Assembly: GCA_019414725.1 (NCBI GenBank)
Contig: DXLM01000029.1
Coordinates: 1 to 35,857, forward strand
From: Bacteroides sp.
GTDB taxonomy: Bacteria; Bacteroidota; Bacteroidia; Bacteroidales; Bacteroidaceae
Length of the DNA stretch: 35,857 nt
Direction: 5' to 3'
Shown here in pieces: positions 26,706 through 35,821 of the stretch (position 1 is the stretch's first letter; each line of letters opens with the position of its first letter). Under the pieces are notes generated by a model. It searched no databases. It worked only from the letters and a program-made list of their open reading frames with translations, and was not told the DNA's origin. A program made the translations under genes and the position numbers.

Positions 26706-26743
26706 TGTATTTCTTCTTTAATATATTACGTAATGAACTATCT

Positions 26744-29700
26744 TTAGAATTTGAGATTGACATTGAATCCGTAACTTCTGCGTGATGGGAGTGAACCATA
26801 TTCCAATCCCATACCGGTTGTATTGTTATAGTTTGAATCCGGATCGATATTTGGAATATTCTTCCATACGATAAACGGATTACGTGCAACGAATGAAACA
26901 GTGAGTCCTTTTACTACGTTTTTCAGCCATGACTGAGGTACTCTGTAGCTTAAGGTGATTTCACGACATTTGATGTATGAATTGTCGTAGATAAACATTG
27001 ACGGAGCATTTCGGCAGACACTCATCCAGTAATCTTCCGGATTAATGTAAATATCATTCGGACGATAAGTTCCGTCACCGTTATCAATTACACCCGGAGC
27101 AATGAAACCACCGGTAGGAGTCCAGTCGGGAGAACCTTTGGCAATACCTGCGGCCTGGCGTTGTTCTTCCGAGCGATACCATTCTTCACGGCCTGCGAGT
27201 GTTTCTTTACTTTTACCAGATTCATAAGAAGCACGGGCAGACATAGAATAGAGGTCAGCTCCGACTTTGATATCGAAAAGAGCAGAGAGAGATAAGTTTT
27301 TATAAGTAAGCGTTGTTCCAAGACCTCCGGTCCAGTCCCAGGAAGCATTACCCAGTACATGATTGCTCTTGTCGTACTGTGGAAGTCCGGTTTGCGGGTC
27401 TATAAGAATATCTCCGTTTTCATTGCGTTTGAAGTCCGGTCCTACGATGGCTCCGAAGTTCTCGCCGACTTTTGCTGCAACTTGTACATCCAGCCATGCT
27501 GCTTTTTCAAGTTCGAACATGTCCATGCCATCTACCAGTTTCTTTACTTTATTGCTGTTCTTTGAAAAGTTCAGGTTTAAATCCCAGGAGAAATCCTTAA
27601 GTTCTATCGGACGTGTGTTAAGTGCGATTTCGATACCTTTATTTTCAATTTCACCAGCGTTGATCAGGCGGTAATTATAACCGGAAGTCCATGAACTGGC
27701 CATACCCATAATCTGATTCTTACTGTTTTGAGTGTAGTAAGTAAAGTCGAGTCCGATACGGTTCTTCAGGAACTTCATCTCCAGACCAAGTTCGAAAGAG
27801 TTGGTCTTAGTCGGTTTCAAGTTTTTATTAGGCATTGTCGAATTATTGATGTATCCGATGGTATAGCCCGGGTAGGTAAATTTCGATTTGCTGTAAACCA
27901 GTCCCAACTGATAAGGATCGGTGTCGCTACCTACTTGTGCCCATGATAAACGGAACTTTCCGTAAGGCATCAGGTCACTTTGTTTTAGTAATTCCGAGAA
28001 TACAAAACTTCCGGAGAATGACGGATAAACATATACATTGTTTCCGATAGGAAGGGTAGACGACTGGTCGCCGCGTAAAGTTGCATCGAGATAAACCAAA
28101 TGTTTCCATCCTACGTTTACTGCACCATAAACCGAATTGATTTGTTTACGGTAACTGTTCTGTTCCAAGCTGGTTTCATTGAAGCTCATCAGGGCTACTA
28201 CATCACGAATCTGCATATCCTGGGCAGTAGTGACGGTAGTCTGATTATTGACCTTGTAAACGTTTCCTCCCAATGTTGCATTGAAATCGAAATCTCCCCA
28301 CGTATTGTTATAGAGGGCAAGTAGTTCGAAGTTGTACATGCGGTTACGGAAATTACTGTTCTGCAAATAACCGGCTTCGTATCCCGGGGTAGTAGGAGCT
28401 TTGAAATCTTCGAATATGAAGTAGTTCAGTTCTGCACCGATTGTACCTTGCAGTTTCAGGTGTTTGTTAATGTTCCAGATTGCTTTTCCATTGAAACGGA
28501 ACTGGTCTTTCTTGGAATTGTTGGAGTTTTTGTAAACGTCCCAGTAAGGATTTACGTTGTATGGGTCCATACCATTCCAGTTGGAATATTCACCGTTTTC
28601 ATCCTGATAGTTTTTCAGCCATTCCTGATCGTAGGTTGTTGCCAGAGTCATCAGGTTCTTTCCGATGTTCGATTTGCTGTCACCCAGTGCCGGGCGATTT
28701 TTTACAGCTTCGCGAGTATAGTTGGCACTGAAGTCAACATCTACCTTTCCCAGACTGGTGTTGGTACGCAGGTTGAAAATGTCACGGCTCATGTTCGACT
28801 GAGGAACAATATCTTTGTTTCTCATATCGGTATAGGTGAAACGTACACCTGTATGTCCGCTATTGGCACTGATGATAGCTGTATTGGTAGCTGTCAGACC
28901 TGTTTGGAAGAATCCGGAAGTATTGTCTGGAATGATGAGATAAGGACGTGCTACACCGTCAAAATATGTCAGCATATTACTGCCGTCAGCCTTTGGTCCC
29001 CAGCTTTTGTTCGTATTTGAAATGGCATCGATGCTGTATGTTCCGTTGCTTCCCATACCATATACCTGCTGTATATCGTTCCATTTAGCCAACTGAGTAT
29101 CGAAGGTGAGTGTACCATTATATTCTACACTGAATTTCTCTTTTCCATTGGCTTTTTTGGTTGTAATGAGGATAACTCCATGACTGGCACGGCTACCGTA
29201 AAGAGCAGATGCAGCAGGACCTTTCAATACAGACATGTTTTCGATATCATCGGGATTGATACTGGAAATTCCGTCACCTAAATCGAAACCTCCTGAAGTA
29301 CCGGCACTACCATAGTTGGTATTATCAAGAGGTACACCGTCGATGACATACAACGGCTGGTTGTTTCCTGTCATTTCTGTGCTACCACGCAAAATAACTC
29401 GTGTTGATCCGGAAGGACCTCCGGCTGTCTGGCTGACTACAAGTCCCGGAACGCGACCTGCCATCGAGTTGATTACGTTTGTTTCCTTGGCTTTTGTAAG
29501 CGATTCACCTTTTACCTCATCAACTCCGTAGCCCAATGCCTTACGTTCTCTTTTGATACCTAATGCAGTTACTACGACTTCATTCAATACCTTACTGTCT
29601 TCAGCCATGACAATATTCAATGGCTTTTTACTTGCTTCTATTTCTATCGTTTTGTAGCCAATGTAACTGATAACCAGTGTTGCACCTGGAGCTACGTTTA

Positions 29701-29938
29701 ATGTAAACTTTCCATCTAAGTCGGTGATGGTTCCGTTGGTAGTATTTCCTTTTTCTATAACTGATGCTCCGATAACGGGACCGGTAGCATCGGTTACAGT
29801 TCCGGTTACAGTGTGAGTCTGTTGCTCAACAGCAGAATGAACTGGTTGGGTAATTGCTTTTATCGGTGAAATTCCACCTATAAAACAAAGTGAGAGTGTG
29901 CCACATAATAGTGTGTACCTGCAATTTTTTGTTTTCAT
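26744..29938 (-). CDS. SusC family TonB-dependent transporter (glucan locus)
   Basis: Protein of 1064 residues. Order: signal peptide (about 1-29), carboxypeptidase-regulatory-like domain (about 42-115, GKFTLNVAPGATLVISYIGYKT), TonB box (NEVVVTALG), plug (about 130-260, MAGRVPGLVVSQTAGGPSG, VILRGSTEM, AASALYGSRASHGVILITTK), then the barrel ending in RRSYGFNVNLKF. It imports oligosaccharides delivered by SusD into the periplasm with TonB energy. It lies 19 bp after the GH16 gene and 38 bp before susD, within one operon. The length and all parts are normal. Confidence 0.95.
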   Translation of the reverse strand: MKTKNCRYTLLCGTLSLCFIGGISPIKAITQPVHSAVEQQTHTVTGTVTDATGPVIGASVIEKGNTTNGTITDLDGKFTLNVAPGATLVISYIGYKTIEIEASKKPLNIVMAEDSKVLNEVVVTALGIKRERKALGYGVDEVKGESLTKAKETNVINSMAGRVPGLVVSQTAGGPSGSTRVILRGSTEMTGNNQPLYVIDGVPLDNTNYGSAGTSGGFDLGDGISSINPDDIENMSVLKGPAASALYGSRASHGVILITTKKANGKEKFSVEYNGTLTFDTQLAKWNDIQQVYGMGSNGTYSIDAISNTNKSWGPKADGSNMLTYFDGVARPYLIIPDNTSGFFQTGLTATNTAIISANSGHTGVRFTYTDMRNKDIVPQSNMSRDIFNLRTNTSLGKVDVDFSANYTREAVKNRPALGDSKSNIGKNLMTLATTYDQEWLKNYQDENGEYSNWNGMDPYNVNPYWDVYKNSNNSKKDQFRFNGKAIWNINKHLKLQGTIGAELNYFIFEDFKAPTTPGYEAGYLQNSNFRNRMYNFELLALYNNTWGDFDFNATLGGNVYKVNNQTTVTTAQDMQIRDVVALMSFNETSLEQNSYRKQINSVYGAVNVGWKHLVYLDATLRGDQSSTLPIGNNVYVYPSFSGSFVFSELLKQSDLMPYGKFRLSWAQVGSDTDPYQLGLVYSKSKFTYPGYTIGYINNSTMPNKNLKPTKTNSFELGLEMKFLKNRIGLDFTYYTQNSKNQIMGMASSWTSGYNYRLINAGEIENKGIEIALNTRPIELKDFSWDLNLNFSKNSNKVKKLVDGMDMFELEKAAWLDVQVAAKVGENFGAIVGPDFKRNENGDILIDPQTGLPQYDKSNHVLGNASWDWTGGLGTTLTYKNLSLSALFDIKVGADLYSMSARASYESGKSKETLAGREEWYRSEEQRQAAGIAKGSPDWTPTGGFIAPGVIDNGDGTYRPNDIYINPEDYWMSVCRNAPSMFIYDNSYIKCREITLSYRVPQSWLKNVVKGLTVSFVARNPFIVWKNIPNIDPDSNYNNTTGMGLEYGSLPSRRSYGFNVNLKF

Positions 29939-29957
29939 AGATTTGTTTGTATTAAGA

Positions 29958-30791
29958 TTAATAAACTTTTATCCAGTCGATATACATGTTTACCTTCTCT
30001 CCGTCTTTCAATGCAGTGATGGCATTGACGTCTGTGATGCCGGTAAAACTTCCACCTACAGCCAGATTGAACAGGATGTAGAAGTTATGGTGAAAATATT
30101 CATAACGTCCGCTGACTTTGCTGATGTCGAAAGTGTAAAACTTGGTTCCGTCTATGCTTACAGTCAGACTGTTTTCATTCCATTCCAGCAAGTAGGTATG
30201 ATATTTCCCATCTTGCAGACTCTGTGAAACATTATCAGCATGATATTCCTGACGATGTCCGCTTTCGTAGTCGGTTCCATAGTGGATGGCTGTGTTGAGA
30301 TAGGTTTCAGACGTACCGTTGATTATACCGTTTTCCTGTCCCATTTCCATAATATCGATTTCTCCGCACTGAGGCCAAGGCATATTATTGTCGCCCATCA
30401 TCCAAAATGCAGGCCATAGACCATTTGCTGTTTGGGGAAGTTTGATGCTTGCTTCTATCTTGCCATATTGAAAACTTTTTTTGCCTTGACTGTTTACTCT
30501 TCCGGAATAGATTTTGTTTCCTTTCCGTTCTGCCGTTAAGATAAGAACAGATCGTCCTTCATCTGTTCCGGTCGATACATGTGCTGCATCATATATTTGC
30601 AGTTCTTGATTTACCCATCCGGCTTCGTGTTCTTCTTTGGTCCATACATTGCTGTCGAATGTTTCGAAGTCATCTTTAAATACAACTTTTTCCAGAGATT
30701 CTTCCTGCGGATTCATGTTTACTTCATCGGATGAGCAGGACTGATACATTGAGCACATTGCCAGTGCCAGTAGAATTTTTACTTTTTTCAT
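29958..30791 (-). CDS. GH16 family endo-beta-glucanase lipoprotein
   Basis: Protein of 277 residues: a single GH16 catalytic domain after a lipoprotein signal (YQSC, C19). The residues after the cysteine, SSDE, are acidic, the pattern linked with surface export in Bacteroides. The active-site motif is GEIDIMEMG with nucleophile E144, D146 and acid/base E149; the extra methionine in E-x-D-x-x-E marks the laminarinase-like beta-1,3 or beta-1,3-1,4 glucanases rather than the beta-bulge-free lichenase type. LWPAFWMMG is the conserved subsite segment. It would cut polymer into oligosaccharides at the cell surface. It is the first gene of the operon, with an unusually structured upstream region. 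Confidence 0.94.
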   Translation of the reverse strand: MKKVKILLALAMCSMYQSCSSDEVNMNPQEESLEKVVFKDDFETFDSNVWTKEEHEAGWVNQELQIYDAAHVSTGTDEGRSVLILTAERKGNKIYSGRVNSQGKKSFQYGKIEASIKLPQTANGLWPAFWMMGDNNMPWPQCGEIDIMEMGQENGIINGTSETYLNTAIHYGTDYESGHRQEYHADNVSQSLQDGKYHTYLLEWNENSLTVSIDGTKFYTFDISKVSGRYEYFHHNFYILFNLAVGGSFTGITDVNAITALKDGEKVNMYIDWIKVY

Positions 30792-30887
30792 ATTACAGAT
30801 ATTTATGGGTTAAGATCATTATCGGTTCGTAGGGAGCCCGGTTGTAGCAGCGGTGACTAATACGCCGTGTGGCTGTTGAGCTCTGTG

Positions 30888-30895
30888 CAAAAGTG
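30888..30895 (-). promoter_or_regulatory. Degenerate -7 box of the GH16-GH3 operon
   Basis: On the minus strand CACTTTTG (30895-30888) differs from TAnnTTTG by one base. There is no -33 TTTG. It lies 27 bp downstream of the nearest 21-bp-phased repeat and about 97 bp before the GH16 ATG, the layout of an activator-dependent promoter. Confidence 0.4.
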
Positions 30896-30921
30896 GGGAT
30901 TGTATGCAAATAAGATGGTCA

Positions 30922-31000
30922 GATAGCTGACATATAAGGTTTGATTGCTGACATTTCTACTGGAAGTGATAGCTTTATGACTATCTGAAACAGCTTTATG
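30922..31000 (-). promoter_or_regulatory. Two pairs of direct repeats at 21-bp spacing, candidate HTCS operator
   Basis: Pair one: GATAGCTGACAT (30922-30933) and GATTGCTGACAT (30943-30954), 11 of 12 bases equal, start to start 21 bp. Pair two: AGCTTTATG (30971-30979) and AGCTTTATG (30992-31000), identical, again 21 bp apart. A 21-bp step is two helical turns, the spacing of half-sites of AraC-type DNA-binding domains, and the adjacent HTCS ends in such a domain. The sites lie between the HTCS gene and GH16, just upstream of the -7-like box. Confidence 0.6.
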
Positions 31001-31036
31001 CCGGTGAAAAGAGTCGTTTTTGAGAGAGGAGGGCAT

Positions 31037-31070
31037 AAAAAAAGCCGGTAAACTGTTTTTTACCGACTTT
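31037..31070 (-). terminator. Rho-independent terminator after the HTCS gene
   Basis: On the minus strand AAAGTCGGTAAA (31070-31059) pairs with TTTACCGGCTTT (31052-31041), 11 Watson-Crick pairs plus one G-T, six-base loop, continuing into a run of Ts (complement of the A run 31037-31043). It lies 25 bp after the HTCS stop and separates the HTCS transcript from the GH16 operon. Confidence 0.8.
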
Positions 31071-31094
31071 CTTATGTAAGACTAAATGAATTTC

Positions 31095-34000
31095 TTATTG
31101 CTTGTCTGATGATGAGGCTGAACTGTCCTGCTCATATTTGCTGGGCTGAATGCCAAATTGTTTTTTGAATAGCATGCTGAAATATTTTACATTTATAAAT
31201 CCTGTATCAGTAGCTACTTCTGTCACGTTTTTGCCTTGCTTCAGCAGTTCGGCTGCTTGTTGTAATCGGATGATACGGATAAACTCTTGCGGAGCTTTTC
31301 CTGTCAGCGATTTGAGCCGGCTGTAAAAGAGAGTACGGCTCATAGCCATTTCCTGACACAGACTGTTGATATTGAATTCTGCATTGCTGATATTCTCAAT
31401 GACCAGTTGAGTAGCACGTATCACAAATGCATGGTCACTTTCGGAAAGTGCCGGCTGGTTGTCAATGGTGTCATCACTTTGTTGAGCTGGCTGGTCAGGA
31501 GTTGATGTGGTATTGTTTCTGCCATTTTCTACCTCTTTGAGAGCTTGTCGCATGAAGAAATCTCGCTGACGATTTCTGTTTTCTATGAATCCGCGTACCT
31601 TTAACTTTAGTATTTCTGTACTAAAAGGTTTGGGGATATAATCGTCTGCGCCTTTTTTCAATCCTTCTACTACGGCATCATAATTGGTTTTGGCAGTGAG
31701 CAAGATAAAAGGTATACCGGCTGTATCCGGATTTTCTTTTACCATTTGACATAATTCGTCCCCCTGAATCCCCGGCATCATTACATCCGATAAGATCAGA
31801 TCGGGATATTCATTCGACAGATAATCGAGAGCTTCTTTCCCATTTGCGACATCAATGACACGGTAATAGTGTTCAAAGGTCTTGCGTAGATAGTAGCGCA
31901 ATTCTTCGTGATCTTCTACTATCAGCAACGTATCTTTACCTTCCAGTTTCTCTTCAACCTCTTTCTTCTCTGGTGAAGAATATGTAGTATTTTCGTTTTG
32001 TTGTGAAGGTGATGATAGGTGTGAAGTAGCCTGAAGTGTTTGTGATACAGCAGCTGTATTATGAGCTTTCTGTAATGTAACAGAGAATGTTGTACCTTTG
32101 TTTACTTCTGATTCATAAGATACTTTTCCATGTAGCATCTTTACAATACGCTGTACCTGCAACAAACCGAATCCTGTGCCAGACTCGTGTGATTCTCTGG
32201 CATTTTCAGCCCGGTATACACTGTTAAATAAGTGTTTTCTGGCTTTGGAGGGTATACCGATGCCATTGTCTTTTACTTCGATGATAACTTTTTGCTTATT
32301 ATATCGCAGACTTATTTCTATATTTCCGTGTGATGGAGTGTACTTGCATGCATTGGAGAGTAAATTGTCGAGTAACATTTCCATTAGATGTCTGTCTGCC
32401 ATGGCATATACATCCTGATCTGGTAATGAAATATGCAAATGCAACTGTTTTTTGTCGCATAGTGCCTGGAAGCTTGCACATTCTTCAACAAGCAGTTCAC
32501 TCAGATTTACAGGTTCCAGTGTAATAGACTTCTTGTGTGTATCTACTTTCTCAAATTCCAGCAGCTGTGTGATGAGAGTGTGAAGCTTGCGCGTGTTGTT
32601 ACGTGCCATATCCAGCAGCTGATGTGCATCGACAGATAGTTCCTGTTGTTTTCCTAAATCTTCCAGTGGGGCCATAATCAGTGTAACCGGAGTTCTGATG
32701 TCGTGAGCCGTATCTATGAAGAATTTGATTTTGTCTTCATCATATTGCTTCTGAAGCTGGTTGCTCTTGAAGCGGAGGATAAAGTAAAAAATACCTCCTA
32801 CCAGACAGATATATACTATCCATGCATACCATGAGTTCCACCAGGGCTGTGCGATTTGTATGGGTAGTGTCTGCTCGGATATAATTTCTCCATTACTTTT
32901 TCTCAAGCTGCGTACTTTGAGTGTATATGTTCCGGGAGATACATTGGTATATCGTACAGATCCGTTTGAAGATAGATTACTCCATGACTTTTCGTATCCG
33001 TCTAAAATATACTGATAAGCAATGTCGTGCTGGAACCGATAGTTTATAGATTCGAAAGTAACGACAAACGAGTTGTGGCTGTATCCCAGATGAACATCCT
33101 TATCGACCAGCATCTGATAGATGCAGGGATGTAGCTGTCTGGCTTCATGCGGATTGAGATATTCAACTCGTAAATCGGTAAATCGCAGTGGAGCTTGATA
33201 ATCTACCATCATTACTGCGTCGGGAGAAATAAATACAGCTCCGTTAGTGCTTCCGTATGCAAATCTTCCATCAGATAACTGGGTATACGATGATTTATTA
33301 TATACTTTGTCTATGTCATAGATATAATTCAAATTTGATACCTGGAAGTCTTTAACAATAGCCAGTCCTTTTCCTGTACTTGCCCATATACCTCCCTGAG
33401 AATCCCGTTGCAGACTGTATACGTCGTCAGACAACATACCTTCGTGGGTAGTAAATGTTTTCAGCTCGTGAGTATTCATGTTGTATAAACTCAGTCCTCC
33501 TCCTTCTGTACCTAACCATACCGTTCCGTCATCATTAAAAAGCATGGAAATGATGTAGGCACTGGCATTTTGCTCATTGAGATCTTGAGTGGTAGCATAA
33601 GGTTTGACTGTTCCACTCTGTTTGTCTATTATGCAGAAGCCGTTTACTGTGGCTACTGCTATCTGGTGATGGTTTATGGCCATAATGGAGTGTATCCAAT
33701 TTACATCGAATACCTGTTTACGTTGTCTTGATTTGTCCCATTTAACCAGTCCGCCATCAAGTCCCCCAATCCACAAGTCGCCGTCATAATCTTCGGTGAT
33801 CGAGAATATGTAGTTGGTAGTCAGTTCTCCTTTTCCTTCTGTGAGGTGTGTGGTTGTTTTTCCGGACTTATCTAGTTGATACACACCGTCTCCGTATGTT
33901 CCGGCCCATATATTGCTGTCTTTACCTTTGCACAACGTTACGGTAACGGTTGATTTCAGTATATGTTTCCAGATGCCGGAGGGAGTTAAAATACTGATTC

Positions 34001-35111
34001 CGTCGTCAGTGGCAAACCATATATCACCGTTGGTATTTTCTTCGATATCATTGACATTATCGTTTGCCAGCGATTGTGGATTACCTCTTTCATGGTTGAG
34101 GATAGTTATGGGATATTTCAGGTAGATAGCAACAGATACTCCTCCCGTATAACTTCCTATCCAGATATTTCCCTGATGATCGCGGGTTACGGCATAAACT
34201 CCATTTCCTTGCAGGTAGATATCGCTGTTATCTTCTGTATTGATAAAAAGATTACTTCTTTTAGTTTCCAGATTGACTGTATGTACACCTCCTCCATCTA
34301 TTCCGATCAGTAGGGTATGGTCGTCGTAGGCTGTGATGGCCCGGATGGGACTGGAAAAGCAGGAGTTCTGTTTTTCGATGTGTTCTACTATGCCAGTTGT
34401 CGGATCCAGTGTCCATAGTCCATTATTGAATGTTCCGATCCAAAGCTGTTTATGTGCGCTATCATAAAAAAGAGTTTGTACGTTTTTGTTCTCTGTGAGA
34501 ACTTTGGTATGCTGAGGATTTGAACATGATATATATAACACTCCGTTGGATGTTCCTGTAAATAGAGAATCTCCTACACAGATAATGTCATTGATGTACT
34601 TATTCGGAATAATCTGTGAAACAGCTTCATCGGGAGCTTTTTTGTATAATCCTTTACTTAACCCCAGCCATAATGTTCCGTTTGGGTCCATACAGAGCTT
34701 ATTCAGGATAATTTCTCCCTTGATAGATTCGCCTAAATATAATTCTTGTTCGAAACTGTCTGTATCAGGTCGGTATCGATAGATTCTGCCAGTGTGATCG
34801 TATGCCCATAATCCGTACTTTTCGTGATACAGCAAGCGGATTCTGCGTCCAGCCATATCACCATAATAGAAGTTTCCCTCTAAGGTATAGTTTTTTACCA
34901 TCTGGCCATTGTATCGGTCTATACCTGCTTTTGTTGCAATCCACATTGCATGATGGTTGTCTTCTACGATTGAAAACACTCGTTGGCTGCTAAGTCCTTC
35001 TACGTGACCGATATGTCTGATGTTGAACATCTTGTTTGTCAATTCAGCCTGAGCAGTAGTACTTATAGCCCATACAAGGAGAATAATGATATATTTCAGT
35101 AAGATTTTCAT
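31095..35111 (-). CDS. Hybrid two-component system regulator (HTCS)
   Basis: Protein of 1338 residues from the ATG at 35111. The frame is open to 35216, but this start gives a proper signal peptide (MKILLKYIIILLVWAISTTAQA). Order: periplasmic sensor of repeated Reg_prop blades (about 25-640, e.g. LWIGGLDGGL, VWLGTEGGGL), Y_Y_Y domain (about 680-750), membrane segment (about 757-781), histidine kinase with FFIDTAHDIRTP (H803), N-box NLLSNACKYTP, DNGIGIP and GTGFGL, a receiver with LSDVMMPG (D1109) and IPKPF, and a C-terminal AraC-type helix-turn-helix (about 1250-1325). It would bind an imported glucan oligosaccharide in the periplasm and activate the GH16-GH3 operon. All catalytic residues are present. 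Confidence 0.95.
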   Translation of the reverse strand: MKILLKYIIILLVWAISTTAQAELTNKMFNIRHIGHVEGLSSQRVFSIVEDNHHAMWIATKAGIDRYNGQMVKNYTLEGNFYYGDMAGRRIRLLYHEKYGLWAYDHTGRIYRYRPDTDSFEQELYLGESIKGEIILNKLCMDPNGTLWLGLSKGLYKKAPDEAVSQIIPNKYINDIICVGDSLFTGTSNGVLYISCSNPQHTKVLTENKNVQTLFYDSAHKQLWIGTFNNGLWTLDPTTGIVEHIEKQNSCFSSPIRAITAYDDHTLLIGIDGGGVHTVNLETKRSNLFINTEDNSDIYLQGNGVYAVTRDHQGNIWIGSYTGGVSVAIYLKYPITILNHERGNPQSLANDNVNDIEENTNGDIWFATDDGISILTPSGIWKHILKSTVTVTLCKGKDSNIWAGTYGDGVYQLDKSGKTTTHLTEGKGELTTNYIFSITEDYDGDLWIGGLDGGLVKWDKSRQRKQVFDVNWIHSIMAINHHQIAVATVNGFCIIDKQSGTVKPYATTQDLNEQNASAYIISMLFNDDGTVWLGTEGGGLSLYNMNTHELKTFTTHEGMLSDDVYSLQRDSQGGIWASTGKGLAIVKDFQVSNLNYIYDIDKVYNKSSYTQLSDGRFAYGSTNGAVFISPDAVMMVDYQAPLRFTDLRVEYLNPHEARQLHPCIYQMLVDKDVHLGYSHNSFVVTFESINYRFQHDIAYQYILDGYEKSWSNLSSNGSVRYTNVSPGTYTLKVRSLRKSNGEIISEQTLPIQIAQPWWNSWYAWIVYICLVGGIFYFILRFKSNQLQKQYDEDKIKFFIDTAHDIRTPVTLIMAPLEDLGKQQELSVDAHQLLDMARNNTRKLHTLITQLLEFEKVDTHKKSITLEPVNLSELLVEECASFQALCDKKQLHLHISLPDQDVYAMADRHLMEMLLDNLLSNACKYTPSHGNIEISLRYNKQKVIIEVKDNGIGIPSKARKHLFNSVYRAENARESHESGTGFGLLQVQRIVKMLHGKVSYESEVNKGTTFSVTLQKAHNTAAVSQTLQATSHLSSPSQQNENTTYSSPEKKEVEEKLEGKDTLLIVEDHEELRYYLRKTFEHYYRVIDVANGKEALDYLSNEYPDLILSDVMMPGIQGDELCQMVKENPDTAGIPFILLTAKTNYDAVVEGLKKGADDYIPKPFSTEILKLKVRGFIENRNRQRDFFMRQALKEVENGRNNTTSTPDQPAQQSDDTIDNQPALSESDHAFVIRATQLVIENISNAEFNINSLCQEMAMSRTLFYSRLKSLTGKAPQEFIRIIRLQQAAELLKQGKNVTEVATDTGFINVKYFSMLFKKQFGIQPSKYEQDSSASSSDKQ

Positions 35112-35229
35112 GCGGTAAAGTTTATCAAAGACATGAGGTCGTTTTTCATAAGTATGATATACTGATTTTGTTGGTGATTCAAGGATTATTGTAAAAATAG
35201 CTGTATGCAAAATCATTTGTCATATATTG

Positions 35230-35237
35230 CAAAAATA
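35230..35237 (-). promoter_or_regulatory. Candidate -7 element of the HTCS gene
   Basis: On the minus strand TATTTTTG (35237-35230) matches TAnnTTTG. No -33 TTTG stands 19-21 bp upstream. It would give a leader of about 110 bases before the ATG at 35111. Confidence 0.35.
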
Positions 35238-35298
35238 ATTAAACTAAATCAAATATGAAAAACGCATGTGAATATAACTTTTCTATTTTGCTGTATAG

Positions 35299-35643
35299 TT
35301 ACTTTTGTCGGTCTTTCATGATTTCTTCTGCATGATCAAGTGCCCAATCGGTTAACATTTTCAATATTGGCATTAAACTTTCACCTCGTAGAGTCAACTT
35401 ATATTCTACGCGAGGGGGAACTTCCGGATAAACGGTGCGTTTTATCAGTCCGTCTGTTTCTAAAGAGCGTAATGTAACAGTTAGCATTCGTTGTGAGATC
35501 TCTCCGATACTTTTCTGTATGTCATTGAACCGCATAACTCCGTTGGTATGAAGGGTTGTTAAAACCAGCATTGCCCATTTGGTACTGATGCGTGCGATGA
35601 TATCTCGGATAGGACATATACCTGAATGATGAAAGTTTTGCAT
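35299..35643 (-). CDS. HxlR family transcriptional regulator
   Basis: Protein of 114 residues, the full length of this winged-helix family. CPIRDIIARISTKWAMLVL near the N-terminus carries the family's conserved cysteine (C10, used for redox or electrophile sensing in relatives such as HypR and YodB). The recognition helix ISQRMLTVTLRSLETDGLI and wing VPPRVEYKLTLRG are clear. It probably binds as a dimer to short inverted repeats and represses itself and a divergent gene. The start of that gene lies beyond the right edge. It shows no functional link to the glucan locus, from which a 187-bp gap separates it. Confidence 0.92.
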   Translation of the reverse strand: MQNFHHSGICPIRDIIARISTKWAMLVLTTLHTNGVMRFNDIQKSIGEISQRMLTVTLRSLETDGLIKRTVYPEVPPRVEYKLTLRGESLMPILKMLTDWALDHAEEIMKDRQK

Positions 35644-35679
35644 ATATTAACAGTTAGTAAATGCTTGTTTTATAATAAT

Positions 35680-35697
35680 ACTTACACTGGTGTAAGT
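35680..35697. promoter_or_regulatory. Palindrome in the hxlR leader
   Basis: ACTTACAC (35680-35687) and GTGTAAGT (35690-35697) form a perfect 8-bp inverted repeat with a 2-base centre, 36 bp upstream of the HxlR start codon. It may be an HxlR operator or a leader hairpin. Confidence 0.4.
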
Positions 35698-35718
35698 GAC
35701 TGACATTGATGTGCCTTC

Positions 35719-35749
35719 TTGTATTATCCGGTTGAGGCCCATACATTTG
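35719..35749 (+). promoter_or_regulatory. Promoter for a gene beyond the right edge
   Basis: TTG (35719-35721), a 20-bp spacer, and TACATTTG (35742-35749) match the Bacteroidetes promoter in sequence and spacing. Transcription would start near 35756 and run right, toward a gene not present in the window. Confidence 0.5.
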
Positions 35750-35754
35750 CAACA

Positions 35755-35773
35755 CAAAAGTAATAAAGTTACT
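35755..35773. promoter_or_regulatory. hxlR -7 box overlapped by a candidate HxlR operator
   Basis: On the minus strand TACTTTTG (35762-35755) is a full -7 match for hxlR. It is overlapped by the inverted repeat AGTAA (35759-35763) and TTACT (35769-35773), which also sits at the expected start of the rightward transcript. One bound dimer could block both directions. Confidence 0.5.
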
Positions 35774-35813
35774 AATAATAACTAATGTATAATTTAAAAA
35801 ACTAGAATTACCT

Positions 35814-35821
35814 TAGATTTG
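35814..35821 (+). promoter_or_regulatory. Second rightward -7 element at the right edge
   Basis: TAGATTTG matches TAnnTTTG exactly. No clear -33 element precedes it. The remaining 36 bases hold no start codon for the rightward gene, but AAAGGA close to the edge could lie just before one. Confidence 0.35.

Noticed and set aside
28448..29020. Open frame of 190 codons on the plus strand
   Set aside because: Antisense shadow of the SusC beta-barrel; the cysteine- and valine-rich translation matches nothing.
35112..35216. Upstream extension of the HTCS
   Set aside because: The extra 35 residues are not signal-like, whereas the ATG at 35111 gives a proper signal peptide.
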